Shown: one piece after another, positions 1-5,351 of the stretch | How positions within the stretch are numbered: the stretch's first letter is position 1 | How the letters are laid out: every line of letters starts with the position of its first letter | Assembly: GCA_030838815.1 (NCBI GenBank) | Contig: JAUZEX010000590.1 | Span: forward strand, 1 to 5,351 | Length of the DNA: 5,351 nt | Direction of reading: 5' to 3' | Source of the DNA: Actinomycetota bacterium | GTDB taxonomy: Bacteria > Actinomycetota > Acidimicrobiia > IMCC26256 > BP-133 | Notes under the pieces: generated by a model | Told to the model about the DNA's origin: nothing | Seen by the model: the letters and a program-made list of their open reading frames with translations, nothing else | Database searches by the model: none | Translations under genes and position numbers: made by a program

Positions 1-1298
1 ATCCGGAGGCGTCCGTCTTCGACGGCGACCTTGGCCCGGGCCGCGAACGTGCCCCGGAAGAAGACCGAGCGGGCGCTCTGGGTGATGTTGATGAACCCGC
101 CCGCCCCCGCCAGGCGGTTCCCGAACCGGCTCACGTTGACGTTGCCCTCGGCGTCGATCTCCGCCGCGCCCACGAACGCCTGATCGAGCCCGCCCCCGTC
201 GTAGAAGTCGAACTGATACGGCTGGTCGATGACCGCCTGGGCGTTGGCCACCGCGCCGAAGCTCAGCCCGCTGGCGGGCATGCCGCCGATCCCGCCCGGC
301 TCGACAGTCAGCGTGATCGAGTCCAGGATGCCCTCTTCGTGGGCCACCGACGCCATGCCCTCGGGAATGCCGATACCGAGGTTCACGACCGAGTTCAGGC
401 GCAGTGACATCGCCGCCCGGCGGGCGATCACCTTGCGGGGGGTGAGCGGCAGCGGCGCCAGGGCCGAGGCCGGCAGCGTCACCTCGCCGGCGTAGGCCGG
501 GTTGTAGTCCTCCGAAAAGGTCTGCGGGTGGTAGTGGGGTGGGGCGACGACCACGGCGTCGACGAGCATCCCGGGCAACACGACATCGTGGGGGCGACCA
601 TGGTGCCGCTCCGTGATCCGTTCGACCTGGGCGATGACCACGCCGTCCGAGTTCCTGGCCGCCTGGGCCATCGACAGCGCCTCCAGGGTGAGGGCCTCGC
701 GCTCCATCGTGATGTTGCCCTCGGGGTCGGCGGTCGTCCCCCGCACCAGCGCCACGTCGATCGGAAAGCTCGGATAGAACAGGAACTCCTCGCCTTCGAT
801 GGTGATCCGTTTGACCAATTCGCCGGTGGCGCGGGCGTTGACCCGCCCGCCCTCCAGCCGGGGATCGACGAAGGTGTGCAGGCCGACCGTGGTCACCAGC
901 CCCGGCCGTCCGGCGGCGATCTCCCGGAACAGGTGCGAGATCACCCCCTGGGGCAGGCAGTAGGCCTCCAGCCGTTCGGCGCGGGCCAGGGCCCCCAGTT
1001 TCGGCACCAGGCCCCAGTGCCCGCCGATGACGCGGGTCGCCATGCCTTCATGGGCGAAGTGGTTGAGCCCCCGCTCGCCGCCGTCACCCTGGCCGGCGGC
1101 GTACACCAGGGTGAGATCCCGGGGCGAACCGGTAGCCAGGAAGCGCTCCTCCAGTGCCACGGCCAGCGCCTCGGGAAAGCCGATCCCGACGAAACCGCTG
1201 GTGGCGACGGTGTCGCCATTGAACACGATTCGCGCCGCGTCGGCGGCGGAGATGACCTTGTTGCGTCGCATTCTGCCACCGTAGGTAAAGGGGTCCAT
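1..1298 (-). CDS. Acyl-CoA:acetate/3-ketoacid CoA-transferase (YdiF/Pct type), C-terminus cut by window edge
   Basis: Cytosolic enzyme of the family I CoA-transferases, moving CoA between short acyl-CoAs and free acids such as acetate, propionate or 3-keto acids through a glutamyl-CoA thioester. The reverse strand reads open from the ATG at 1298 to the left edge, 432 residues. An N-terminal alpha-like half carries PRDLTLVYAAGQGD (about residues 59-72), GGHWG (92-96) and LPQGVI (115-120), all close to what I recall of E. coli YdiF. A second, beta-like half carries NLGIGMPEGM (306-315) and the active-site segment TVEPGGIGGMPASG, whose Glu333 is the expected nucleophile. FDFYDGGGLD follows. Both halves in one chain distinguish it from split AtoD/AtoA enzymes. 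Family members are about 520-530 residues, so roughly 100 C-terminal residues lie outside. AGCAGG lies 7 nt before the start; Met10 is a less likely alternative. Exact substrates cannot be read from sequence. Confidence 0.93.
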   Translation of the reverse strand, partial: MDPFTYGGRMRRNKVISAADAARIVFNGDTVATSGFVGIGFPEALAVALEERFLATGSPRDLTLVYAAGQGDGGERGLNHFAHEGMATRVIGGHWGLVPKLGALARAERLEAYCLPQGVISHLFREIAAGRPGLVTTVGLHTFVDPRLEGGRVNARATGELVKRITIEGEEFLFYPSFPIDVALVRGTTADPEGNITMEREALTLEALSMAQAARNSDGVVIAQVERITERHHGRPHDVVLPGMLVDAVVVAPPHYHPQTFSEDYNPAYAGEVTLPASALAPLPLTPRKVIARRAAMSLRLNSVVNLGIGIPEGMASVAHEEGILDSITLTVEPGGIGGMPASGLSFGAVANAQAVIDQPYQFDFYDGGGLDQAFVGAAEIDAEGNVNVSRFGNRLAGAGGFINITQSARSVFFRGTFAARAKVAVEDGRLR

Positions 1299-1449
1299 TG
1301 CCGTGCCTGCTCTCAAGCGCGGTCTGGTCCTGTCCTCTGGCCAGGGCCGTTGGGCCGGTACCCATGGTCAGATTGGACGGCCGCCAGCACCAATTCGGAT
1401 GCAGTCGATTCGATAGTCGGAGATGAAAGGGGGGCGGATGGGTCCGGGT
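1299..1449. other. Intergenic gap between hydrolase and CoA-transferase
   Basis: This 151-bp gap lies between two minus-strand genes. Apart from the weak Shine-Dalgarno sequence of the CoA-transferase (AGCAGG, read on the minus strand at 1311-1306) I see no convincing hairpin with a T-run, no clear promoter hexamers and no small gene with a good start. The gap is long for tight translational coupling, so the CoA-transferase may have its own promoter here, or be read through from the hydrolase. Confidence 0.5.
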
Positions 1450-2280
1450 CTAGACAACCGCCAGCATCGAGGCCGGCGACGCCACCGTGTGCTGCTTGAG
1501 GAAGCGGGCGATCTCCCGATCGGCCCGCGGCTCGTCGATGAAATAGAGGTGGCCCGCCTCAGGCTGCAGCCGCAGTTCGGCGCCGGGGATCCTCTCGGCC
1601 AGCAGCTGGGCATTCTGCGCCGGAATGGCCAGGTCCTGCTCGCCGTGCACGACCAGAGTGGGGGCGACGATGTCGTGGAGCCGCTCGAAAGTGGAGTGGG
1701 TGGCGACGGCCGCCGCCTGGTGCAGGTAGGTCATGCTGTTGGGCGGGCTGCTCAGCCGCCGCTTGATGTTCTCGGCGATCCGCTCGGCGTGGAGCCGGCG
1801 CGTCGCCTCGGCGTAGGTGTACGGAACGGCGGCCCACTCCGCCTCCTCCGAACCCATCAACCCGGCGCGGGCGAAGAACGTCATCGGAAGTGGAGCCGGC
1901 AGGACAGCGTGGCCGCCGCCGGGCGACGTGGCCCCGAGGACCAGCGCCTGAACCCGGTCGGGATGGTGTAGTGCCAGCTCCTGCGCGACCATGCCGCCGA
2001 GCGACAGGCCGTACACATGGGCGCGCTTCTCCCCGGCCGCGTCCAGCACCGCCACGGCGTCCTCGGCCATCTGCAGCACCGAATAGGGGAGTGCGGCGCG
2101 GCTGCTCCGGCCGGTGTCGCGATTGTCGAAGGTGATGACCCGGAAGGAACGGGCCAGCACCGGGATCGTGGACCACCAGCCGTCCATCGTCATCCCCTGT
2201 CCGGCAATGAGCAGCACGGGCGGTCCGTGCCCGGTGCTCTCCCAATAGAGCTCGACTGATCCGTTCCTGGCGACCGGCAT
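1450..2280 (-). CDS. Alpha/beta-fold hydrolase (enol-lactonase/esterase-like)
   Basis: A complete 276-residue cytosolic alpha/beta hydrolase with no signal peptide. The order of motifs is canonical: oxyanion-hole region LLIAGQG (23-29), FDNRDTGRSS (51-60), nucleophile elbow GLSLGG with Ser93, then HGEQD with Asp216 as the acid and EAGHLYF with His244 as the base. A helical cap lies roughly between residues 125 and 195. The fold and the DNRDTGRS segment resemble 3-oxoadipate enol-lactonase-like and related carboxylester hydrolases, but the family is too broad to name a substrate. The ATG at 2280 is chosen because GAGGAGG lies 9 nt upstream and the protein then begins with the usual first strand (MPVARNGSVELYWE). 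The frame stays open to an ATG at 2466, but that extension crosses the repeat-rich intergenic region, looks nothing like the family and is rejected. It is transcribed divergently from the oxidoreductase and could be co-transcribed with the CoA-transferase 151 bp downstream. Confidence 0.93.
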   Translation of the reverse strand: MPVARNGSVELYWESTGHGPPVLLIAGQGMTMDGWWSTIPVLARSFRVITFDNRDTGRSSRAALPYSVLQMAEDAVAVLDAAGEKRAHVYGLSLGGMVAQELALHHPDRVQALVLGATSPGGGHAVLPAPLPMTFFARAGLMGSEEAEWAAVPYTYAEATRRLHAERIAENIKRRLSSPPNSMTYLHQAAAVATHSTFERLHDIVAPTLVVHGEQDLAIPAQNAQLLAERIPGAELRLQPEAGHLYFIDEPRADREIARFLKQHTVASPASMLAVV

Positions 2281-2289
2281 GATGTGAGT

Positions 2290-2296
2290 CCTCCTC
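2290..2296 (-). promoter_or_regulatory. Strong Shine-Dalgarno site of the alpha/beta hydrolase
   Basis: Read on the minus strand the sequence is GAGGAGG, 9 nt before the ATG at 2280. It decides the start of the hydrolase in favour of 2280 over the in-frame ATG at 2466. Confidence 0.8.
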
Positions 2297-2306
2297 GGTT
2301 GGTTGG

Positions 2307-2318
2307 TCACTCCAGTGA
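2307..2318. repeat. Short palindrome TCACT-CC-AGTGA in the hydrolase leader
   Basis: A perfect 5-bp inverted repeat with a 2-bp spacer lies 26 bp upstream of the hydrolase start codon, just beyond its ribosome binding site. It is well placed to be a small operator or a leader hairpin, but at this size it could also be chance. Confidence 0.35.
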
Positions 2319-2340
2319 ACGGCGAGCAGGACGCAATGCG

Positions 2341-2426
2341 CGCTGGCCTCTGGTACTGGCGCGCCCGTCTGTTCGGTACCCGGCCAGCCCCGCTGGCCTC
2401 TCGTACCGGCCAGCCCGTCTGTTCGG
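2341..2426. repeat. Imperfect direct repeat, two 36-bp copies at 50-bp period
   Basis: Copy one (2341-2376) and copy two (2391-2426) match at 32 of 36 positions. Both begin CGCTGGCCTCT and both end GCCCGTCTGTTCGG; the four mismatches fall in the middle, at copy positions 12, 17, 21 and 22. The pair sits in the non-coding region between the divergent hydrolase and oxidoreductase genes, where coding constraint cannot explain it. Possible roles are a duplicated operator or duplicated promoter region; a past tandem duplication without function is also possible. Confidence 0.8.
2374..2408. repeat. Interrupted hairpin spanning the junction of the two direct repeats
   Basis: An inner stem pairs GGCCAGC (2382-2388) with GCTGGCC (2392-2398) across a 3-nt loop, and an outer stem pairs CGGTAC (2374-2379) with GTACCG (2403-2408), separated by a small asymmetric internal loop. 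A further GGCCAGC at 2408-2414 could pair with 2392-2398 instead, and another GCTGGCC lies at 2342-2348, so alternative structures are possible. No T-run follows on either strand, and the position upstream of both genes argues against an intrinsic terminator. Confidence 0.55.
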
Positions 2427-2492
2427 CCAATGCTGCTCTTCTCCAGGGCGCCTTAGCCTGGTTCACGGCTGGGAGCCACTACATCAATGACT

Positions 2493-2496
2493 GGAG
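2493..2496 (+). promoter_or_regulatory. Probable Shine-Dalgarno site of the QorB-like oxidoreductase
   Basis: GGAG ends 5 nt before the ATG at 2502. A second candidate, GGGAG at 2471-2475, lies 11 nt before the in-frame ATG at 2487. The closer fit of the start at 2502 to the family's N-terminus favours this site, but the choice is not certain. Confidence 0.5.
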
Positions 2497-2501
2497 ATCG
2501 A

Positions 2502-3380
2502 ATGAGCGTCATCGTGACAGGAGCGTCGGGCAAGCTCGGCCGTATGGTCGCCGAGAACCTGATGGACCGTCTCCCGCCCGCGGAGCTCGTCCTCGTCAGC
2601 CGCCACCCGGAGGCACTGAGGGACCTCTCCGCTCGCGGGGCGGACGTCCGCTACGGCAACTTCGACGAACCCCACTCACTGTCGGATGCCTTCGCCGGTG
2701 GCGACCGCATGCTGCTGATCAGCACCGACGCCGTCGGTCACCGCTTCACCCAGCACCGCGCCGCGATCGACGCCGCCGTCGCCACCGGCGTCGGGCATGT
2801 GGTGTACACGTCGCATCCCCATCCCGGGGCCGGCAATCCGCTCGGTCAGGTGGCGGAGGAGCACGGCGAGACGGAGGAGATGCTCCACGACAGCGGGATC
2901 ACCTGGACGGTGCTGCGCTTCGGAACCTTCGCCGAGCTGCAGGTCCAGCCGGCGGCCCTGGCCGTGGCCGCCGGCAAGCTCGTCACCAACGGCGGCGCGG
3001 GGCGCATCGTGCCCATCTCGCGCCGGGACTGCGCCGAGGCGGCTGCCATCGTCCTCACCACCAGCGGCCACGGTGGGAAGACCTACGAGATCACGGGCCC
3101 CGAGTCCCTGTCCCAGAGCGACCTGGCAGCCATCTACGGCGAGGTGAGCGGCCGTTCGGTGAAGGTCGTCCCGATCGGCGACAAGATGCTCGTCATGGGC
3201 CTCGTCCTCCACGGGACCCCCCGGCCGGTGGCCCGCGCCATCGCGGACTTCGGGCGGGCCGTCCGCGAGGGTTTCTTCGACGTGGTGGATCCCGCGTTCG
3301 AAGGCCTCTGCGGACGGCCGCCCGCGTCCCTGCGGGAGGTGCTCATCCCGCATCGTGGAGATCTGCTGGAAGTGGCCTGA
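2502..3380 (+). CDS. QorB/NmrA-like NAD(P)-binding oxidoreductase (atypical SDR)
   Basis: A complete 292-residue cytosolic Rossmann-fold protein of the NmrA-like atypical short-chain dehydrogenases, closest in my recollection to E. coli QorB, an NADPH:quinone oxidoreductase. It opens with MSVIVTGASGKLG, giving the dinucleotide-binding motif G7xxG10xxG13. Next come LLIST (71-75), the QH that QorB also has (84-85), YTS (102-104), then EEHGETEEMLHDSGI (119-133) followed by LRFG (138-141); this order and wording track QorB throughout. The classical SDR YxxxK motif is not at its usual place, as expected in this group, some members of which are redox sensors rather than enzymes. The start at 2502 matches the family and has GGAG 5 nt upstream; an in-frame ATG at 2487 would add five residues. 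It is divergent from the hydrolase and convergent with the esterase, so probably monocistronic. Substrate is unknown: quinone reduction is inferred from family. Confidence 0.92.
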   Translation: MSVIVTGASGKLGRMVAENLMDRLPPAELVLVSRHPEALRDLSARGADVRYGNFDEPHSLSDAFAGGDRMLLISTDAVGHRFTQHRAAIDAAVATGVGHVVYTSHPHPGAGNPLGQVAEEHGETEEMLHDSGITWTVLRFGTFAELQVQPAALAVAAGKLVTNGGAGRIVPISRRDCAEAAAIVLTTSGHGGKTYEITGPESLSQSDLAAIYGEVSGRSVKVVPIGDKMLVMGLVLHGTPRPVARAIADFGRAVREGFFDVVDPAFEGLCGRPPASLREVLIPHRGDLLEVA

Positions 3381-3394
3381 GAGCCTCGGACTAC
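3381..3394. other. 14-bp tail-to-tail junction without visible terminator
   Basis: The stop codon of the oxidoreductase (3378-3380) and that of the convergent esterase (3397-3395 on the minus strand) are separated by only 14 bp. I find no GC-rich hairpin followed by a T-run in or next to this gap in either direction. Either transcription ends inside the opposing gene, by a Rho-dependent mechanism for example, or the two 3' ends overlap as antisense RNA. Confidence 0.5.
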
Positions 3395-4558
3395 CTAGGG
3401 CTTCGGATGACTCACGAAGAAGTCATACATGGCTCGGGACTCATCCGGGCCCTGGGGGTCCGCGTACTGGGCGCAGGTGCAACCGCCGGACCAGGCGTGG
3501 GCCATGTCCTGGACGAGCCAGTACTGGGCCAGCTCCTTGCCGTGGCTGTCGACGTAATCGCGCACGGTGTAGGAGTGGCCGTTCGGAACCTGGCCGCTCC
3601 GCGTCGTGACGGGCGCAGCGGGGATCGAGCTGTTGCTCGAGCCGTCGTCGGCCCAATCCGCGGTCGTCTGCCACTGCCGGATGAGTTGATCGGCATTGGC
3701 CACGGGCACGGTGTTGTCGCTACTGCCGTGGAAGATCAGGGCCGGCACCACGCGGGCCTGAGTGCCCATGGCCCGGTAGGCCTGCTCGCCGGCCTTCACC
3801 GGGTCGACGTAACTGCCCCCGTACTGAAGGCCCGATCCCACGCCGATGGCGCCGAAGAGGTCGGGATAGGTCGCCCCCATGACAGCGGCCATCGCCGCTC
3901 CGGCGGAGAAGCCGGTCACGAAGGTCCGCTTGGTATCGATGCTGTAGTGCTGCTGGGCCCACTGGGTGATCCCGGCGATGATCGACGGCTCACCCGAGCC
4001 GCGCTGCATGTCGGTGGGAAGGAACCAGTTCCAGCAGTGGAGGTAGTTGGCGCTCTGGGGCTGTTCGGGGTAGACGACGATAAAGTTGTTCGCCTCGGCC
4101 AGCTTGTCGAACTGCGTCAGCGAGCGGATGTCGGCGGCGCTTTCGGTGCATCCGTGCAGGACGACGACCAACGGCACCGGCGTCCCGGCCTTATAGGTCG
4201 AAGGCACGTACCCCTGGTAGGACCGGGTCCCGGCCGAGTTCGTGAAGCTGCCGGAGAAGTTCTTCGTGACGCCACCCCCGAGGCCCCCGCCGAAGAGCCC
4301 CCCGAAGATGTTCGAGAAATCGATTCCGAGGAGATCGGTGAGGTTCCCCAACGAGGGGAGGCTCCCCAGGGAGGGGAGGCTCCCCAGGGAAGGGAGGCTC
4401 CCCAAGGAAGGCAGGCTCCCCAGGGAAGGGAGCGGTGGGGTCGGCAACGTGGCTGCCTGGGCTACCTGCGGTCGGGGCTGCCAGACGACGGTGGTGACTG
4501 CCGCCAACAGTGCCGCGAGCGGCACCCACAGGGCGGACCTTCTCTTTGGCGCGCGCAT
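3395..4558 (-). CDS. Secreted PHB-depolymerase-family esterase with LPSLGS repeat linker
   Basis: A complete 387-residue exported serine esterase of the family holding short-chain PHB depolymerases, feruloyl and acetylxylan esterases. A signal peptide has basic MRAPKRR, a hydrophobic core (about 9-25) and probable cleavage after AQA (33-35). Five LPSLGS-type hexapeptides follow (43-72), then a Gly/Phe/Leu-rich stretch (about 78-96). The catalytic domain starts near residue 99 with the oxyanion motif HGC (135-137), CWNWF (175-179), lipase box GFSAG with Ser218, HGSSD with Asp281 and MAHAWSGG with His354. Four cysteines (137, 175, 360, 362) could form disulphides outside the cell. The protein ends soon after the catalytic His, so no C-terminal polymer-binding domain is present. 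The ATG at 4558 has AGGAAGG 6 nt upstream; the open frame beyond it runs antisense to the regulator and is rejected. Short-chain polyester, feruloyl ester or acetyl ester are all possible substrates. Confidence 0.94.
   Translation of the reverse strand: MRAPKRRSALWVPLAALLAAVTTVVWQPRPQVAQAATLPTPPLPSLGSLPSLGSLPSLGSLPSLGSLPSLGNLTDLLGIDFSNIFGGLFGGGLGGGVTKNFSGSFTNSAGTRSYQGYVPSTYKAGTPVPLVVVLHGCTESAADIRSLTQFDKLAEANNFIVVYPEQPQSANYLHCWNWFLPTDMQRGSGEPSIIAGITQWAQQHYSIDTKRTFVTGFSAGAAMAAVMGATYPDLFGAIGVGSGLQYGGSYVDPVKAGEQAYRAMGTQARVVPALIFHGSSDNTVPVANADQLIRQWQTTADWADDGSSNSSIPAAPVTTRSGQVPNGHSYTVRDYVDSHGKELAQYWLVQDMAHAWSGGCTCAQYADPQGPDESRAMYDFFVSHPKP
4343..4432 (-). repeat. Five tandem 18-bp units encoding LPSLGS in the esterase
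   Basis: Units lie at 4343-4360, 4361-4378, 4379-4396, 4397-4414 and 4415-4432. The units at 4379 and 4415 are identical and the unit at 4361 differs from them by one base; the other two differ at a few positions. Each unit is six codons, so copy-number change by slippage or recombination would keep the reading frame and only alter linker length. The last translated unit ends in Asn instead of Ser. The array sits between the signal peptide and the catalytic domain. Confidence 0.95.
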
Positions 4559-4660
4559 AGCTCGCCTTCCTCTCCATTGCTCAGGGGGGCGTCGATGGTC
4601 GGGTTCACTTATCTCTTGATAAGCCCTGGACCACGGTAAGTGGCAAGGGGCTCTGGTTCC
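4559..4660. promoter_or_regulatory. Divergent control region between esterase and PucR-type regulator, with inverted repeats
   Basis: This 102-bp gap must hold the promoters of both divergent genes. It contains CTTATC-tctt-GATAAG (4608-4623), a perfect 6-bp inverted repeat with a 4-bp spacer, and a wider pair CACTTA (4606-4611) with TAAGTG (4637-4642) that shares its left arm. The A/T-richer patch at 4604-4623 stands out in this GC-rich DNA and could also contribute promoter hexamers, for example TTGATA at 4616-4621, though I find no good matching -10. An operator bound by the adjacent regulator is a reasonable inference, not shown. Confidence 0.5.
4565..4571 (-). promoter_or_regulatory. Shine-Dalgarno site of the secreted esterase
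   Basis: On the minus strand this reads AGGAAGG, inside a longer purine run, and ends 6 nt before the ATG at 4558. Together with the signal peptide that begins immediately after the ATG, it fixes the esterase start. Confidence 0.75.
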
Positions 4661-5351
4661 ATGCAGAAGAGCGAGAAAACACCGCCCGACGTTTGCGACG
4701 TTCCCACAGCCGCGATGCAGGCCATCGCTCATCGCCTCGACGGCTTCGAGGAGGAGCTGGCGCGGCAGATGGTCGCTCTCTATCGCCGGGAGATCGTCGA
4801 CTACCGGGCCGGCGACAGTGGGTTGTCCGCCGACGCCGCCGAGGTGGCCCTGGCCAACTTGAAAGCGCTCTTGGCCAATCTGGAGCGGGGGGAGCCGGTC
4901 TCGAAGAGGCAACTGGAGGCGACCCGCATGGGTGCGGCGCGCCGTGTCCACCAGGGCGTGTCGTTGGAGTCGTTCCTCCATGCCGCCCGGCTGTGGGGCC
5001 AGTTCGCCTGGGAGACGTTGCGGGCCGCGGCCCGGCCCGACCGTCCGGAGGAGCGCGACGCGGCGCTGGAGATCGCCGACCGGGTGATACACCACGTCGA
5101 CCTGCTCTCCACCGTCGGCGCCCACGCCTACCTCCAGGAGGCGCAGGGCCTGTCCGGCGACGGGCGCGTGCTGCAACGGGAGCTGCTCGAGGCGCTCCTG
5201 GGAGCGGAGCGGGACTCGCATCGGGCCCGCCGCCAGGCCGGCTCGCTCGGCCTCCGGCTGGCCGAGAACTACGTCGTCATTCTGGTCCGTCCCCGCGCGG
5301 GGCCGTGCGGCGAGCGGGGAACGACCCGTTGGACCCTGGAGGCGGCGCGAA
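4661..5351 (+). CDS. PucR-family transcriptional regulator, N-terminal part (cut by window edge)
   Basis: The visible 230 residues form the start of a cytosolic PucR/CdaR-type regulator. Residues about 20-160 are a mainly helical region resembling the RsbRD_N domain that precedes these regulators in actinobacteria; GVSLESFLHAARLWGQFAWE (99-118) is the typical helix pair. From about residue 166, LLEALLGAERDSHRARRQAGSLGLRLAENYVVILVRP looks like the beginning of the GGDEF-like middle domain of PucR proteins. The expected C-terminal PucR helix-turn-helix lies beyond the right edge, so DNA binding is inferred from family only. The ATG at 4661 has AGGGG 10 nt upstream; a GTG at 4640 is possible and an in-frame TAA at 4637 stops anything longer. 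It is divergent from the esterase, 102 bp apart, and so is a candidate regulator of it and of itself. An alternative is a GAF-less sugar-diacid-type regulator of distant targets. Confidence 0.85.
   Translation, partial: MQKSEKTPPDVCDVPTAAMQAIAHRLDGFEEELARQMVALYRREIVDYRAGDSGLSADAAEVALANLKALLANLERGEPVSKRQLEATRMGAARRVHQGVSLESFLHAARLWGQFAWETLRAAARPDRPEERDAALEIADRVIHHVDLLSTVGAHAYLQEAQGLSGDGRVLQRELLEALLGAERDSHRARRQAGSLGLRLAENYVVILVRPRAGPCGERGTTRWTLEAAR

Noticed and set aside
229..495. An 88-codon plus-strand open frame
   Set aside because: It is antisense to the active-site region of the CoA-transferase and resembles no protein I recognise.
528..1499. A 323-codon open frame on the plus strand
   Set aside because: It is antisense to the CoA-transferase, whose motifs and catalytic glutamate are clear. 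The composition is Gly/Arg/Asp/His-rich, as expected of a shadow frame in GC-rich DNA.
2374..2408. The hairpin as an intrinsic terminator
   Set aside because: It lies upstream of both divergent genes and no T-run follows it on either strand.
2341..2426. The paired repeats as a CRISPR array
   Set aside because: There are only two imperfect copies with a spacer of about 14 bp, far shorter than CRISPR spacers, and no cas gene is nearby.
2281..2466. N-terminal extension of the alpha/beta hydrolase to an ATG at 2466
   Set aside because: The extra 62 residues are Arg/Ala/Pro-rich, translate the intergenic repeats, and precede a start with a strong Shine-Dalgarno site at 2280.
2303..4639. A 778-codon open frame on the plus strand
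   Set aside because: It starts in the intergenic repeat region, runs out of frame through the oxidoreductase and then antisense through the esterase. Its PQG-rich repeats are only the complement of the LPSLGS array. No family motif is visible.
4559..5221. Upstream extension of the esterase frame to a start at 5221
   Set aside because: It is antisense to the PucR-type regulator and would bury the obvious signal peptide in mid-protein. The start at 4558 has a good ribosome binding site.

Overview
The window is GC-rich bacterial DNA with strong G/C preference at third codon positions. Long spurious open frames lie opposite the real genes, as is usual at this composition. A PucR-type regulator with an RsbRD_N-like N-terminus and a secreted PHB-depolymerase-type esterase suggest a high-GC actinobacterium, but this is inference from gene content: no rRNA or other marker gene is present.

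Layout, left to right. (1) Positions 1-1298, minus strand: most of an acyl-CoA:acetate/3-ketoacid CoA-transferase of the YdiF/Pct type, cut by the left edge after 432 residues; its catalytic glutamate (Glu333) is visible. (2) 1450-2280, minus strand: a complete cytosolic alpha/beta hydrolase of 276 residues with an intact Ser-Asp-His triad, upstream of the CoA-transferase on the same strand with a 151-bp gap. (3) 2281-2501: a divergent control region holding an imperfect 50-bp-period direct repeat, a nested hairpin and a small palindrome. (4) 2502-3380, plus strand: a complete QorB/NmrA-like NAD(P)-binding oxidoreductase. (5) 3395-4558, minus strand: a secreted esterase of the PHB depolymerase/feruloyl esterase family, tail-to-tail with the oxidoreductase (14 bp between stop codons), with a five-copy LPSLGS hexapeptide repeat between signal peptide and catalytic domain. 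(6) 4559-4660: a short divergent control region with two overlapping inverted repeats. (7) 4661-5351, plus strand: the N-terminal 230 residues of a PucR-family regulator, cut by the right edge.

How the genes may work together is inference. The divergent regulator/esterase pair is the classic arrangement of a local regulator and its target. An extracellular esterase releasing hydroxy or carboxylic acids, an intracellular hydrolase, a reductase and a CoA-transferase activating short acids would fit a small ester or polyester catabolic locus, but the genes are not one operon and no substrate can be read from the sequence. I saw no tRNA, rRNA, CRISPR array, insertion sequence or phage feature. 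No stretch over 300 bases lacks a gene. The families are all recognisable; the least explained parts are the two divergent intergenic regions and the esterase repeat linker.
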